From positions 1 to 64,000 of the forward strand of contig JAEXAX010000015.1 of NCBI GenBank assembly GCA_023458035.1: a stretch of 64,000 nucleotides of DNA, written 5' to 3'. The notes under the pieces are model-generated. The model was not told the origin of the DNA. It was given only the letters and a program-made list of their open reading frames with translations, and ran no database searches. Shown here piece by piece: positions 1 through 8,331 of the stretch (position 1 is the first letter of the stretch; each line of letters starts with the position of its first letter). A program made the translations under genes and the position numbers. Source of the DNA: Bacillota bacterium (GTDB lineage: Bacteria > Bacillota > Clostridia > Lachnospirales > Lachnospiraceae).

Positions 1-50
1 AGTGCAGTAATGTATGGAGCTGACTTATACTAATCGGTCGAGCGCTTGAC
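1..50 (+). rRNA. 23S rRNA gene, 3' end (partial)
   Basis: The window opens in the conserved last bases of bacterial 23S rRNA (the segment around ACTAATCGGTCGAG...CTTGACC, helix 101 side). Only about 50 bases are present, so the gene enters from the left. The mature 3' end is placed after CTTGACC by analogy and could shift by a few bases. No 5S rRNA gene follows; a tRNA cluster does. Confidence 0.85.
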
Positions 51-131
51 CTTAAGCAGGGGAGACCCTGCGAGGCTAGGAAGAAAGAATCGTGATGATA
101 TGCTGTATGCGGTTTTCAAAGTATATGATCT

Positions 132-205
132 GGCCCGGTGGCTCAGTTGGTTAGAGCGCCGCCCTGTCACGGCGGAGGTCGTGGGTTCGAGTCCCATCCG
201 GGTCG
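132..205 (+). tRNA. tRNA-Asp (GTC)
   Basis: Complete cloverleaf. The acceptor arm 132-138 pairs with 198-204 (one G-T), the anticodon loop reads CTGTCAC giving GTC, and the discriminator is G205, as expected for Asp. The 3' CCA is not encoded. It lies 80 bases after the 23S end and belongs to the same transcript. Confidence 0.96.
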
Positions 206-255
206 TTTCAGCTGATGCTGAAATGATGGTGTATAGCACGATCAAACATTGATAT

Positions 256-328
256 GGGGTCTTAGCTCAGCTGGGAGAGCATCTGCCTTACAAGCAGAGG
301 GTCATAGGTTCGAGCCCTATAGGCCCCA
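256..328 (+). tRNA. tRNA-Val (TAC)
   Basis: Complete cloverleaf with acceptor 256-262 pairing to 321-327 and anticodon loop CTTACAA giving TAC. The discriminator is A328 and CCA is not encoded. Second tRNA of the rRNA-linked cluster. Confidence 0.96.
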
Positions 329-340
329 TTTAATAACTAC

Positions 341-414
341 CGCGAGGTGGAGCAGTCTGGAAGCTCGTCGGGCTCATAACCCGAAGGTCACAGGTTCAAA
401 TCCTGTCCTCGCTA
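341..414 (+). tRNA. initiator tRNA-fMet (CAT)
   Basis: Anticodon CAT in loop CTCATAA on a stem with three consecutive G-C pairs (GGG/CCC), plus an unpaired first acceptor position (C1 opposite T72). These two traits mark the initiator rather than the elongator Met tRNA. CCA is not encoded. Last gene before the terminator. Confidence 0.94.
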
Positions 415-423
415 TTTGGAAGA

Positions 424-447
424 AACCGTCATTATGACGGTTTTTTC
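424..447 (+). terminator. intrinsic terminator of rRNA/tRNA operon
   Basis: AACCGTCA, a three-base loop, TGACGGTT, then a run of six T (441-446). It starts ten bases after the initiator tRNA and closes the rRNA-tRNA transcript. Confidence 0.9.
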
Positions 448-491
448 TGTATACAGAAAATTATGGAGCCGATCAAGAGAAGGGATAATGG

Positions 492-926
492 ATGAGGGTT
501 GAAATCATACCGGTAAAAACGACAACGGAAGAGCGGGCAACACTCTTTGTTAAGGAGAGAACCGCTGAGATAGAGCAGGCAGTGGCGCTGTTGCAGGAGC
601 ATCATATTCACATGCCGGTATACTGCGAAGGCAAAATATCAATGCTTCCGATTCGGGATATATACTATATAGAGGTGGTTGATAAAAAGACCTTTGTATA
701 TACAAAGGATAATTGCTTTGAAGCAAAGCATCGATTGTATGAACTGGAAAGAGTGCTGGATTATCGGTTCAGGCGCTGCTCCAAATCTATGATTATTAAT
801 ATCATGAAGATTCGGTATGTACATACACAGGTTTATGGACGTATGGAAGCAAAACTCTTGAACGATGAATGTATCTTGATCTCCAGGAGTTATGTAAAGG
901 ATCTGAAGAAAGGATTGGGAATATAA
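492..926 (+). CDS. LytTR-domain DNA-binding regulator
   Basis: 144-residue protein whose second half (about residues 45-142) has the LytTR DNA-binding pattern: PIRDIYYIEVVDKKTFVY, then FRRCSKSMIINIMKIRYV and a late SRSYVKDLKKGLG segment. There is no receiver domain, so it is a stand-alone LytTR regulator. The gene for a DUF3021 membrane protein starts two bases after its stop, a widespread Firmicutes pairing in which the membrane protein is thought to modulate the LytTR partner. An ABC-2 transporter pair follows behind a terminator and is a plausible target. The start is at ATG 492 behind AGAGAAGGG. Family assignment is from the sequence pattern; the target is inference. Confidence 0.88.
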   Translation: MRVEIIPVKTTTEERATLFVKERTAEIEQAVALLQEHHIHMPVYCEGKISMLPIRDIYYIEVVDKKTFVYTKDNCFEAKHRLYELERVLDYRFRRCSKSMIINIMKIRYVHTQVYGRMEAKLLNDECILISRSYVKDLKKGLGI

Positions 927-927
927 A

Positions 928-1350
928 ATGGAAAAATGGAAAGCTATAATCGCGCAGGCGATGTTTATTGCAGTCAGTATTTTCACTTTTATTGGATTGC
1001 AGTTTATGGTGCGCTTTCTGGTGACAGGAAACACAACCTATTCTTTGGCGTGGCATCTGCCCTTATCTATTATATTGACAGCTGTTCTGTGTTCACTGCC
1101 GTCGCTCATCTTATACCGGGATGAGAAGTTAGCTGCACCTCATTATTTGCTTCATTATGTCTGTGTGGCGATCATCGTAGCGATTGCCGGTTGGCTGTTT
1201 GACTGGTATCAAGGGCTTGGCGGATTGGTCTGGCTAATGCTCATCTACACGGTAATTTATAGTCTGACTTGGCTTATGATGTCCTGGATGTCGGCGGCAG
1301 AGGATAAGAAAATCAATCAGGCTTTGGAAGCTATGCGCGAAGAAGCATAA
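928..1350 (+). CDS. DUF3021 family membrane protein
   Basis: 140 residues with four hydrophobic segments (about 9-31, 43-62, 72-92 and 98-118) and a short charged C-terminal tail in the cytoplasm. Size, topology and position directly after a LytTR gene match the DUF3021 family. No enzymatic motif is visible. The two-base gap to the LytTR stop suggests translational coupling, so the two proteins are probably made in fixed ratio. Its likely job is membrane sensing or sequestration of the LytTR regulator; this is inferred from the recurrent pairing and not shown by the sequence. Confidence 0.8.
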   Translation: MEKWKAIIAQAMFIAVSIFTFIGLQFMVRFLVTGNTTYSLAWHLPLSIILTAVLCSLPSLILYRDEKLAAPHYLLHYVCVAIIVAIAGWLFDWYQGLGGLVWLMLIYTVIYSLTWLMMSWMSAAEDKKINQALEAMREEA

Positions 1351-1365
1351 ATTAACGAGAAAATC

Positions 1366-1416
1366 AGTGCAACTTAGACGACCGATTTTGCAAGTCGGTG
1401 GAGTTGCACTTTTTTT
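1366..1416 (+). terminator. intrinsic terminator after DUF3021 gene
   Basis: Long hairpin whose base is AGTGCAAC (1366-1373) pairing with GTTGCACT (1403-1410), with an internal ACCGA/TCGGT stem, followed by a T run to 1416. It separates the LytTR/DUF3021 pair from the ABC genes and could allow partial read-through. Confidence 0.85.
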
Positions 1417-1493
1417 ATGTAAAAAAGAACGATATACTGGCAAAGCAAGATAAAAATCAAGCCGGCAACAGTGACATCGGAAAAGGAGATAGG

Positions 1494-2396
1494 ATGAGGG
1501 CAGTTGAAGTAAAGCATTTATATAAGCAGTATCGAGAGACCATGGCGGTCGAGGATCTGTCATTTACGATCGAAGAGGGAGAGCTATTTGCGTTATTGGG
1601 AGAAAATGGTGCCGGGAAATCGACTACCATCAATATCCTCTGTACCATATTGGCGAAGAGTGGGGGAACGGTATCTATTTTTGATCGTGAGCTTGGTAAA
1701 GAAGATGATAAAATCCGCCGACAGATCGGCATCGTTTTTCAGCAATCGGTGTTGGATGATCAATTGACGGTCGAGCAGAATCTGATGACCAGAGGTGCTT
1801 ACTATGGTTTTAGTGGACGGGAAACGAAGACGAGACTGGAACCATTTTGGGAACCGTTGTCTTTAGGAGAAATTTGGAAGAAACGATACGGAAGGTTATC
1901 AGGCGGGCAAAGACGAAAAGTGGATATCGTTCGTGCCCTGCTGCACCGACCAAGACTACTGATTATGGATGAGCCGACGACCGGCCTGGATCCGCTGTCA
2001 CGCAAGATTGTTTGGGATTATATCCACTTATTGCGGCGTGAGCAGGGCCTGACGATATTATTGACGACCCACTATATGGAAGAATGTAATCAGGCTGACC
2101 GTGTGGTTGTCTTAGACCATGGACAAAAGATCGCGGATGATACGCCTACCACATTGAAGCGGGCGCTGACAAAAACGAGGGTATTATGGTATGCCGAACG
2201 CTCCAAGTCATCCGACGAGCTCCTATCTGCTTACCCGTACAGCCATACGGGAGAGTATTATGAGTTGATTTTAGACGAAAGGGATATTACAGAATTTCTG
2301 TATCAGAACCGTGATCAAGTGAAAGACTATGAAGTGATAAAGGGCAGTATGGATGATGTATTTCTGACGTTGACGGGAAGGGAGATGGCAGTATGA
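1494..2396 (+). CDS. ABC transporter ATP-binding protein (ABC-2 type, drug/antibiotic export class)
   Basis: 300-residue single-domain ATPase. Walker A is GENGAGKST (about residues 38-46), the Q-loop is VFQQSVLD, the signature is LSGGQRRK, Walker B is LLIMDEPTTGLDP and the switch is TTHYMEE. The C-terminal extension is typical of DrrA/CcmA-like ATPases of ABC-2 exporters. I place the start at ATG 1494 because AAAGGAGA sits just upstream, whereas the longer frame would begin inside the preceding terminator. The permease gene overlaps its stop by four bases (ATGA), so the two subunits are coupled. Substrate unknown; regulation by the upstream LytTR/DUF3021 pair is plausible. Confidence 0.92.
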   Translation: MRAVEVKHLYKQYRETMAVEDLSFTIEEGELFALLGENGAGKSTTINILCTILAKSGGTVSIFDRELGKEDDKIRRQIGIVFQQSVLDDQLTVEQNLMTRGAYYGFSGRETKTRLEPFWEPLSLGEIWKKRYGRLSGGQRRKVDIVRALLHRPRLLIMDEPTTGLDPLSRKIVWDYIHLLRREQGLTILLTTHYMEECNQADRVVVLDHGQKIADDTPTTLKRALTKTRVLWYAERSKSSDELLSAYPYSHTGEYYELILDERDITEFLYQNRDQVKDYEVIKGSMDDVFLTLTGREMAV

Positions 2397-3304
2397 GAGC
2401 CTTTATTGGATTTACAAAAAGAAATTTGAGGGTATTTTTTTCGGATCGACAGACAATATTTTTTTCTATGCTGACACCCATTATCGTACTGAGTTTGTAC
2501 CTGCTGTTTTTGAGCGATAACTATACAAAGAGCGTCGAACACAGCCTGCAGCAGGTTGCCGCTACGGCTCGGCGAGCAGATATCAAAGCCTTTGTCAACG
2601 GCATATTGCTGACCGGTATCCTAGGTACGGAGATTATTTCAATTCCGTTTCATACGTTGACTACGATGGTACACGATCGTGAGCGCAGGATTGACAATGA
2701 TGTTCTGGCTACTCCGATGAAGCGAGGAGTGGTAGTCCTGGGCTATTTTATCGCTGCGGTGGCAGCGACGGTTATTATGGGAAGCATCGTGGCGGCAGTC
2801 GGAATTGGTGTAATGGTCGGACAGGGACTTCCTTTACCAAGCCTGTCAATGTTTGGGCGTTTATTTTTGACGCTGTTGTTGGGCGCATTTTCATCAACGG
2901 CGTTATTTATGCTACTGCTGTTACTGATTAAAACAGAAGCGGCCGCCGGCGCTATCTCCGGTATTGTTTCAGCCGTTTCCGGCTTTGTGATCGGAGCTTA
3001 CATGCCGATCTCCGCATTTGGCAAGGGAATACAGACGGTTTGCAATTTGTTCCCGGCTACCGGTATTACAGTTTTGTTCAGGGACATATTGACTATGCCG
3101 GCCATAAACAGGCTGGCTGACGCATTGCCACAGGCACGGAGAACGCAGTTTGTTGAAGAAATGCGAGCTGCTTTTGGTTATGAATTACAGTGGGGTGGAC
3201 ACGGAATCGGTCGGATGGGGATTGTCATATTTGTTTCGGCCGGCATTCTGCTCTGCCTTGGTCTGCTAGTGCTTATTTACTCGGGCATGTATCGAAAAAA
3301 ATAA
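2393..3304 (+). CDS. ABC-2 type transporter permease
   Basis: 303 residues with about six membrane segments: one at 20-38, a cluster from 95 to 235 and a last one near 278-298, the usual layout of ABC-2 permeases. The cytoplasmic motif DRERRIDNDVLATPMKRG between the first segments is characteristic. It forms an exporter with the ATPase encoded immediately upstream (ATGA overlap). No substrate can be named. A short weak hairpin, ACAG/CTGT followed by TTTTTT near 3306-3328, may end the transcript. Confidence 0.9.
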   Translation: MRAFIGFTKRNLRVFFSDRQTIFFSMLTPIIVLSLYLLFLSDNYTKSVEHSLQQVAATARRADIKAFVNGILLTGILGTEIISIPFHTLTTMVHDRERRIDNDVLATPMKRGVVVLGYFIAAVAATVIMGSIVAAVGIGVMVGQGLPLPSLSMFGRLFLTLLLGAFSSTALFMLLLLLIKTEAAAGAISGIVSAVSGFVIGAYMPISAFGKGIQTVCNLFPATGITVLFRDILTMPAINRLADALPQARRTQFVEEMRAAFGYELQWGGHGIGRMGIVIFVSAGILLCLGLLVLIYSGMYRKK

Positions 3305-3547
3305 AACAGAGGCCCTGTCCTTTTTTCCAACTATTTTGCTTATGAATAAATAAAACAGAGCTTTTTGATGATTATATATGTGATGATCTAAAATGGAATT
3401 GTATAATATAAATAAAAATGCACAGACAAAATAGGATTAATAGTAGAAAATAGACCAAAACGGGACTTCTGTCCTTGTTTGGAAAGATAATTGCATAGTA
3501 TTCTCTCCTTAATCATATAACTGTATAAAATCAAGGAGGGAAATGCA

Positions 3548-6500
3548 ATGAAAAGAAAACGAATACAACCAATTCGATGGTTCGCAGTCTGTCTGGCAAT
3601 GCTGGTTGCAGTACAGACCGCAGTGCCTGCCGTGATATTTGCGGAAGAGCAAAAGATGACGGTAGCGGAGTTTGTCGCCAAGCCGCCGGCTGATAAAACA
3701 ACGGTACAGGTGGAAGGGTATGTGATTGGGTCAGAACAGAATAAAGACTCCAATCTTAAATTGGGGGCAAGTGCTGACGAAAGTAGCACTGTGTATTTGC
3801 CTGTAGAACTGAAAAAAGGAAAATGGAGAGACGGATATTCGCCGATCATTAATCCTTTGATCAAAGGTAAGAAGGTAAGAGTTACCGGTAAATGTGAGAG
3901 CTATTATGGAAAAAAAGGACTAAAAAGCGTTACCAACATCGAAACCCTGACCCAAGCAGGCGATGAGCAGCCGGGTGGCACCGATAGCGAGAAGCCGGAT
4001 TCTTCAAGTGACGAGGAAGCAGACTCCAAAGAGAATCCTGAAACAGGAAGCGGTACAGAGGGCGAAGTACAACCAAATACAGAAAATCCGGTGCCGGAAG
4101 GTACGGTGACGATCGAGGAAGCCAGAAAGAAACCGGTGGGCACACAGGTACAGATTCAGGGAGTGATTATTTCACCGGCCAAGGGATGGAATCATGGTTT
4201 TTTTGTGCAAGATCAGTCAGGGTATGGCTTATTTGTATACTTTAAACAGGCTTCCGGTGCGAAAATGGGTGATATCGTCACGATAAAAGGTGTCCTACAA
4301 GAGTTTAAAAGTACAAAGATGCTTCAATTGCAGGATGCAACGCTTATATCAAGGCACGAAAACGGCAATATTCCGGCTGCTACCGACATAGCTATCGAGA
4401 ACTTATCTTCGGCAAAACCCTGTACATTAATTACACTGAAAAATGTAATTGTACAAAACTTAGACCAGGATCAAAAAAACAATCCAGAATTATTGGCAAC
4501 AGATGGTAAAGGTCATAGTATAAAAGTTCGGATTGATAAAAAAACAGAGATAACATTGGAGCAGCTTAAAAAGCTGTTTAAAAATGGCGATACACTGGAC
4601 ATCACAGGTATCTTAGCAGAGTTTCAGAAACAACCACAGCTGATGCCTTTTACCTTAGATCATTTCAAGGTGGTAAAAGTGGCAGAGGAGGCTACTCCGG
4701 AAAAAGATTATTATACCGTTGGAGAGATTCAAGGAGCCGGACATCATTCGCCATACAACCAGTTTAAGGTTAAGGTAAAAGATGTTGTAGTTACGAAAGT
4801 ACAGAGCTCCAGTTTATTTTATATCCAAGATATCACACCTGATGATGATTCGAAGACCTCGGATGCATTGGTCGTTTATAAGAAAGATCACAATGTAGCA
4901 GTAGGTGACCAACTAGAGATTCAGGGTAAAGTTGATGAGAGGAAGCCACAGACTTATGGTGGTAAACTGGATGATGAGGGCTTGACTACGACCCAGATTG
5001 CAGCAAGTCGTTTAACAAAGATAAAATCCAATGTTAGTTTGCCGGCTCCGGTCGTAATCACAGATCGCAGTATTCCAAAACAGGTAATTGACAATGACGG
5101 CATGACTGTATTTGATCCGGAAGAGGATTCCCTGGATTATTGGGAGAGTCTGGAGGGTATGCTGGTAGAAATGGACAGCCCGAAAATCATCGGCCCACAG
5201 CAATACGGGGATATCTATGTATTGCCGCAGGATACCACCAATCAGCTGAATCAGGCCGGTGGGTATACTTTGCAGCCGAATCAGAATCCGGATGTGATCT
5301 GTTTAACAGTAAACAAGAGCAAATCAACACTGGATGCCAAAACAGGAGATTACATTAAGGGTCGAGTAACAGGTACAGTAACTTACTCGTTTGGTGCGTT
5401 TAAGATCTATGTGGCAGAAGAAGAAATTAAAGATAAGATTGTGGCTGGCGGTCTGAAACGCGAGAAGACAACCATTAAATCGGCAGAGGACAAACTGACA
5501 ATAGCATCGTATAATGTAGAGAATTTTACGGCTGTTAAGGGAAATAAAGGCACCAGTGATGAAAAAGTAAATCGCATCGCCGAGTCTATGGTGAGTGATT
5601 TGGGCAGTCCGGATATCATTACCTTACTGGAGATGCAGGATGATAACGGACCGACCGATAATGGTGTGACTTCTGCCAAGAAGAGTGCCAAGCGGCTGAC
5701 CGATGCCATCAAGAAGCATAAGGGGCGTGATTATCAGTATGTGGATATCGAGCCGAAAAATAACCAAGATGGTGGTGCCGATGGGGCTAATATCCGTGTT
5801 GGTATGCTGTATGACCCGAAGCGGGTGACCTATATCAGTCACGAAGCTGTTGGAGCAGATCAGGAGATCTTTTATAAGACCCGAAAATCATTGGCGGTGA
5901 CCTTTGAGTTTCAGGGTCAAAAGGTGCTGGTAATAGGTAATCATCTGAATTCTAAGCGCGGAGACAGTGCGTTGTTTGGAAAGAACCAGCCGGCGACCTT
6001 TAAATCGGATGAAAAAAGGAAGCAGTTGGCACAGATCGTATACAATTATGCAGAGCAAAGAAGGGCGGCAGATCCGCAGCTGCATATGGTGATGACCGGC
6101 GATTTTAATGACTTTGAGTTTAAGGAGAGCCTGCATCTGCTGGAAGGAAATCTGATGGTGAACCTGGTGGAAGACCATCCGTTTGCCGATCGTTTCTCCT
6201 ATTTCTATCGCGGTAATAGTCAGACCCTGGATCATATTCTGGTTTCTAAAGAACTGGTTGCCGGCGCAACCTTTGATATGATCCATATCAACTCTATGTT
6301 CATGGAAGCCCATGGTCGTGCATCTGACCATGATCCGGTTATGGTTCAGCTGGATTTGAATAAGGCCGGGGAATCTCTGCCGTGGACCGATTTGGAGGAC
6401 CCGATCATCACAGCCAGAGAAACAAGGACGGAGGAAATTGATTTCAATATCATCGACCGCGATACGGATGAGCTGCCGAAAGGCGAGATGCGTGTGGCTG

Positions 6501-7201
6501 CCGAAGGTAGAAAAGGCGTGAGAACCGTTATTGAAGAAGTGAAGACCCGCTCCGGTAAGGAATTATCCAGAAAAGAACTGTCGCGTGAGATCACAGTGCG
6601 GCCGGAAGATCGTATTGTCGAGCATGGTACTAAGATTGCGACAGATGATCAGGAAAAGCCGGATGACCGGCCGCAACCGGAAAGCTCTCTTACAGAGCAT
6701 TTTAAGAAACGGGATGAAAGTCTGGAAAAAGCCTGGCCGGCATTTTGGAAGCGGCTGGCCGGCATTTTGGTGAAGGGTTTTCAGAGCGTAGAGTATGATA
6801 TTTACTTTATGGATGCCGATGGCAAAAAGGTGACGGAATTCGAGAGCCCGAAGACTGTCAGCCTGACCATTGAGGGATTGGAGATTAGGGATGCCGCTCA
6901 TCTGTATCTGTATCACAGAACGGCAGATGGCAGCTTTGAACAGATTCCGATCCTCGGTGTGGATGGACAGACCGTTCGTTTCGCATCTAAATCATTTTCA
7001 CCGTATGTTTTTGTGTACGGACAGAAGCAGCAACGCTCGTCCGGAAGCATAACAGAACAGACGGTGAGCAGCAGAACAAAAAAAGGCAGCGTGCCGCAGA
7101 CCGGTACCACAGATCAGGCGCTTATACTGTGGCTGGTGCTGGGAGCCTGCCTGACGATCGGTACTGCAGCCGGCGTCACAGCCAGAAGAAAATGCCGCTA
7201 G
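3548..7201 (+). CDS. sortase-anchored extracellular nuclease/phosphatase (ExeM/NucH-like)
   Basis: 1217-residue surface protein. It has a signal peptide (about 1-32), a DUF6359-like OB domain (about 36-130), an acidic Ser/Pro/Glu linker (about 138-185) and two further OB-fold modules (about 187-480), as in ExeM-type nucleases. The endonuclease/exonuclease/phosphatase core (about 648-937) contains IASYNVENF, LLEMQD, GNHLNS, GDFNDF and SDHDPVM, the expected metal and catalytic motifs. A charged C-terminal region ends in VPQTG (1182-1186), a hydrophobic segment and RRKCR, a sortase sorting signal. The start follows AAGGAGGG. A likely role is digesting extracellular DNA at the cell wall for nutrients, biofilm remodelling or escape from neutrophil traps. 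The fold is clear; the substrate is inferred. Confidence 0.9.
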   Translation: MKRKRIQPIRWFAVCLAMLVAVQTAVPAVIFAEEQKMTVAEFVAKPPADKTTVQVEGYVIGSEQNKDSNLKLGASADESSTVYLPVELKKGKWRDGYSPIINPLIKGKKVRVTGKCESYYGKKGLKSVTNIETLTQAGDEQPGGTDSEKPDSSSDEEADSKENPETGSGTEGEVQPNTENPVPEGTVTIEEARKKPVGTQVQIQGVIISPAKGWNHGFFVQDQSGYGLFVYFKQASGAKMGDIVTIKGVLQEFKSTKMLQLQDATLISRHENGNIPAATDIAIENLSSAKPCTLITLKNVIVQNLDQDQKNNPELLATDGKGHSIKVRIDKKTEITLEQLKKLFKNGDTLDITGILAEFQKQPQLMPFTLDHFKVVKVAEEATPEKDYYTVGEIQGAGHHSPYNQFKVKVKDVVVTKVQSSSLFYIQDITPDDDSKTSDALVVYKKDHNVAVGDQLEIQGKVDERKPQTYGGKLDDEGLTTTQIAASRLTKIKSNVSLPAPVVITDRSIPKQVIDNDGMTVFDPEEDSLDYWESLEGMLVEMDSPKIIGPQQYGDIYVLPQDTTNQLNQAGGYTLQPNQNPDVICLTVNKSKSTLDAKTGDYIKGRVTGTVTYSFGAFKIYVAEEEIKDKIVAGGLKREKTTIKSAEDKLTIASYNVENFTAVKGNKGTSDEKVNRIAESMVSDLGSPDIITLLEMQDDNGPTDNGVTSAKKSAKRLTDAIKKHKGRDYQYVDIEPKNNQDGGADGANIRVGMLYDPKRVTYISHEAVGADQEIFYKTRKSLAVTFEFQGQKVLVIGNHLNSKRGDSALFGKNQPATFKSDEKRKQLAQIVYNYAEQRRAADPQLHMVMTGDFNDFEFKESLHLLEGNLMVNLVEDHPFADRFSYFYRGNSQTLDHILVSKELVAGATFDMIHINSMFMEAHGRASDHDPVMVQLDLNKAGESLPWTDLEDPIITARETRTEEIDFNIIDRDTDELPKGEMRVAAEGRKGVRTVIEEVKTRSGKELSRKELSREITVRPEDRIVEHGTKIATDDQEKPDDRPQPESSLTEHFKKRDESLEKAWPAFWKRLAGILVKGFQSVEYDIYFMDADGKKVTEFESPKTVSLTIEGLEIRDAAHLYLYHRTADGSFEQIPILGVDGQTVRFASKSFSPYVFVYGQKQQRSSGSITEQTVSSRTKKGSVPQTGTTDQALILWLVLGACLTIGTAAGVTARRKCR

Positions 7202-7227
7202 GATATGGTGGCGAAGTGAACTGAAAG

Positions 7228-7271
7228 AAGGATGTACGATAATTTGATATAAGATCATCGTACATCCTTTT
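7228..7271 (+). terminator. terminator between convergent genes, probably bidirectional
   Basis: 13-bp perfect stem (AAGGATGTACGAT with its complement) around a 16-base loop, followed by TTTTG on the plus strand and by a C/T-rich tract on the minus strand. It lies between the nuclease gene and the convergent nrdB end and can serve both. Confidence 0.85.
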
Positions 7272-7284
7272 GCTATGCCGGGTT

Positions 7285-8313
7285 TTATTCCAGGTCATCA
7301 AAGTTAAAGGCGGCGGCCTTGGTATAGTTGGTGACTTTGGCTTCAAAAAAATCGGTCTTGGTATTGTTCAGGTTGGAGAAACCTTCGATCCACGGCATCG
7401 GATGATTGATAATCTCCGGATACAGCGGCTTCAGGCCGATGGCGATCAGGCGTAGGTTCGACAGGTATTTGATGTATTGGTCGATCAGGTGATTGTTGAT
7501 ACCCATGATTTCCTCATTGGTTACATATTGACCCCATGAGATCTCGTGTTCTACACCGATCCGCATCATCTCATACATACGGTCCTCGACCTCTTTGGTG
7601 AAGAGGTCGGCGCGTTCACTGCGCAGCTCCTTTAAGATGTTCTGGAACAGTACCAGATGAGTGATTTCATCGCGGTTGATATATTTGAAGATGGTACTGG
7701 TGGCCGTCATTTTACCCTGGCGGGCCAGAGTATAGAAGAAGGAAAAACCGGAATAGAAGTATATACCCTCCAAAATATAATTGGCCATCAGGGTTTCCAG
7801 CAGGTTTGCCTCGGATGGATCGTCGCTGAAGCGCTGATAAATATCGGCGATAAAGCGGTTTCTCTCCAACAGATGCTTGTCCTCGCGCCACTCATCGTAG
7901 ATTTTATCACGGGTTACCGGATTGGTCACGGTGTCCAGGATGTAGGAGTAGCTTTGGGCATGAATCTCTTCCTGAAAGGCCTGGATATTCAGTAATGACG
8001 AGACCTCTGCTGCCGAGATATATCGGGAGATATTCGGCAGGTTCTCGCTCTGAATAGAATCCAGGAAGTTCAGGAAGGAAATGATCTTGTCAAAGGCATT
8101 GCGTTCACCTGTGGTCAGGTAGGGGAACTGCTTGATATCATCGCCCAGGGAGATTTCTTCCGGAATCCAGAAGTTATTCAGCATGGTACGATAGAGCAGC
8201 TGGGCCCAGTCATATTTGATACGGTTCCATTCGCGTAGGTTGGTGGTATTGCCACCGATGATGGACTGAGTTCCGCGCAGTCCCAATTCATTAAATATTT
8301 TTTTCTTTTCCAT
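7285..8313 (-). CDS. nrdB: ribonucleotide reductase class I, beta subunit
   Basis: 342-residue ferritin-like radical subunit that houses the di-metal site and tyrosyl radical used by the alpha subunit to make deoxyribonucleotides. Metal ligands and the radical residue are visible in order: Asp in FLDSIQ, Glu and His in EEIHAQSY with the radical Tyr four residues after the His, Glu in LEGIYFYSGF, and Glu/His in RDEITH. The gene begins 18 bases after nrdA, so the two form one operon controlled from the NrdR-box promoter near 10700. No nrdI is present, which argues for a class Ia-type rather than class Ib (NrdEF) enzyme; the symbol could still be argued. Confidence 0.93.
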   Translation of the reverse strand: MEKKKIFNELGLRGTQSIIGGNTTNLREWNRIKYDWAQLLYRTMLNNFWIPEEISLGDDIKQFPYLTTGERNAFDKIISFLNFLDSIQSENLPNISRYISAAEVSSLLNIQAFQEEIHAQSYSYILDTVTNPVTRDKIYDEWREDKHLLERNRFIADIYQRFSDDPSEANLLETLMANYILEGIYFYSGFSFFYTLARQGKMTATSTIFKYINRDEITHLVLFQNILKELRSERADLFTKEVEDRMYEMMRIGVEHEISWGQYVTNEEIMGINNHLIDQYIKYLSNLRLIAIGLKPLYPEIINHPMPWIEGFSNLNNTKTDFFEAKVTNYTKAAAFNFDDLE

Positions 8314-8331
8314 GATCGCTCCTTTACGGCA

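Noticed and set aside
46..437. Small open frames across the rRNA 3' end and the Asp, Val and Met tRNA genes
   Set aside because: They lie over structural RNA genes with complete cloverleafs and have no protein features.
1398..1493. N-terminal extension of the ABC ATPase frame
   Set aside because: The extension would start in the terminator hairpin tail and lacks a ribosome binding site; ATG 1494 has a good one.
3384..3407. TATAAT at 3402-3407 upstream of the nuclease gene
   Set aside because: No -35 element at 16-18 bp, and it is 140 bases from the start; the 3305-3547 gap otherwise shows only A/T-rich sequence and a weak hairpin.
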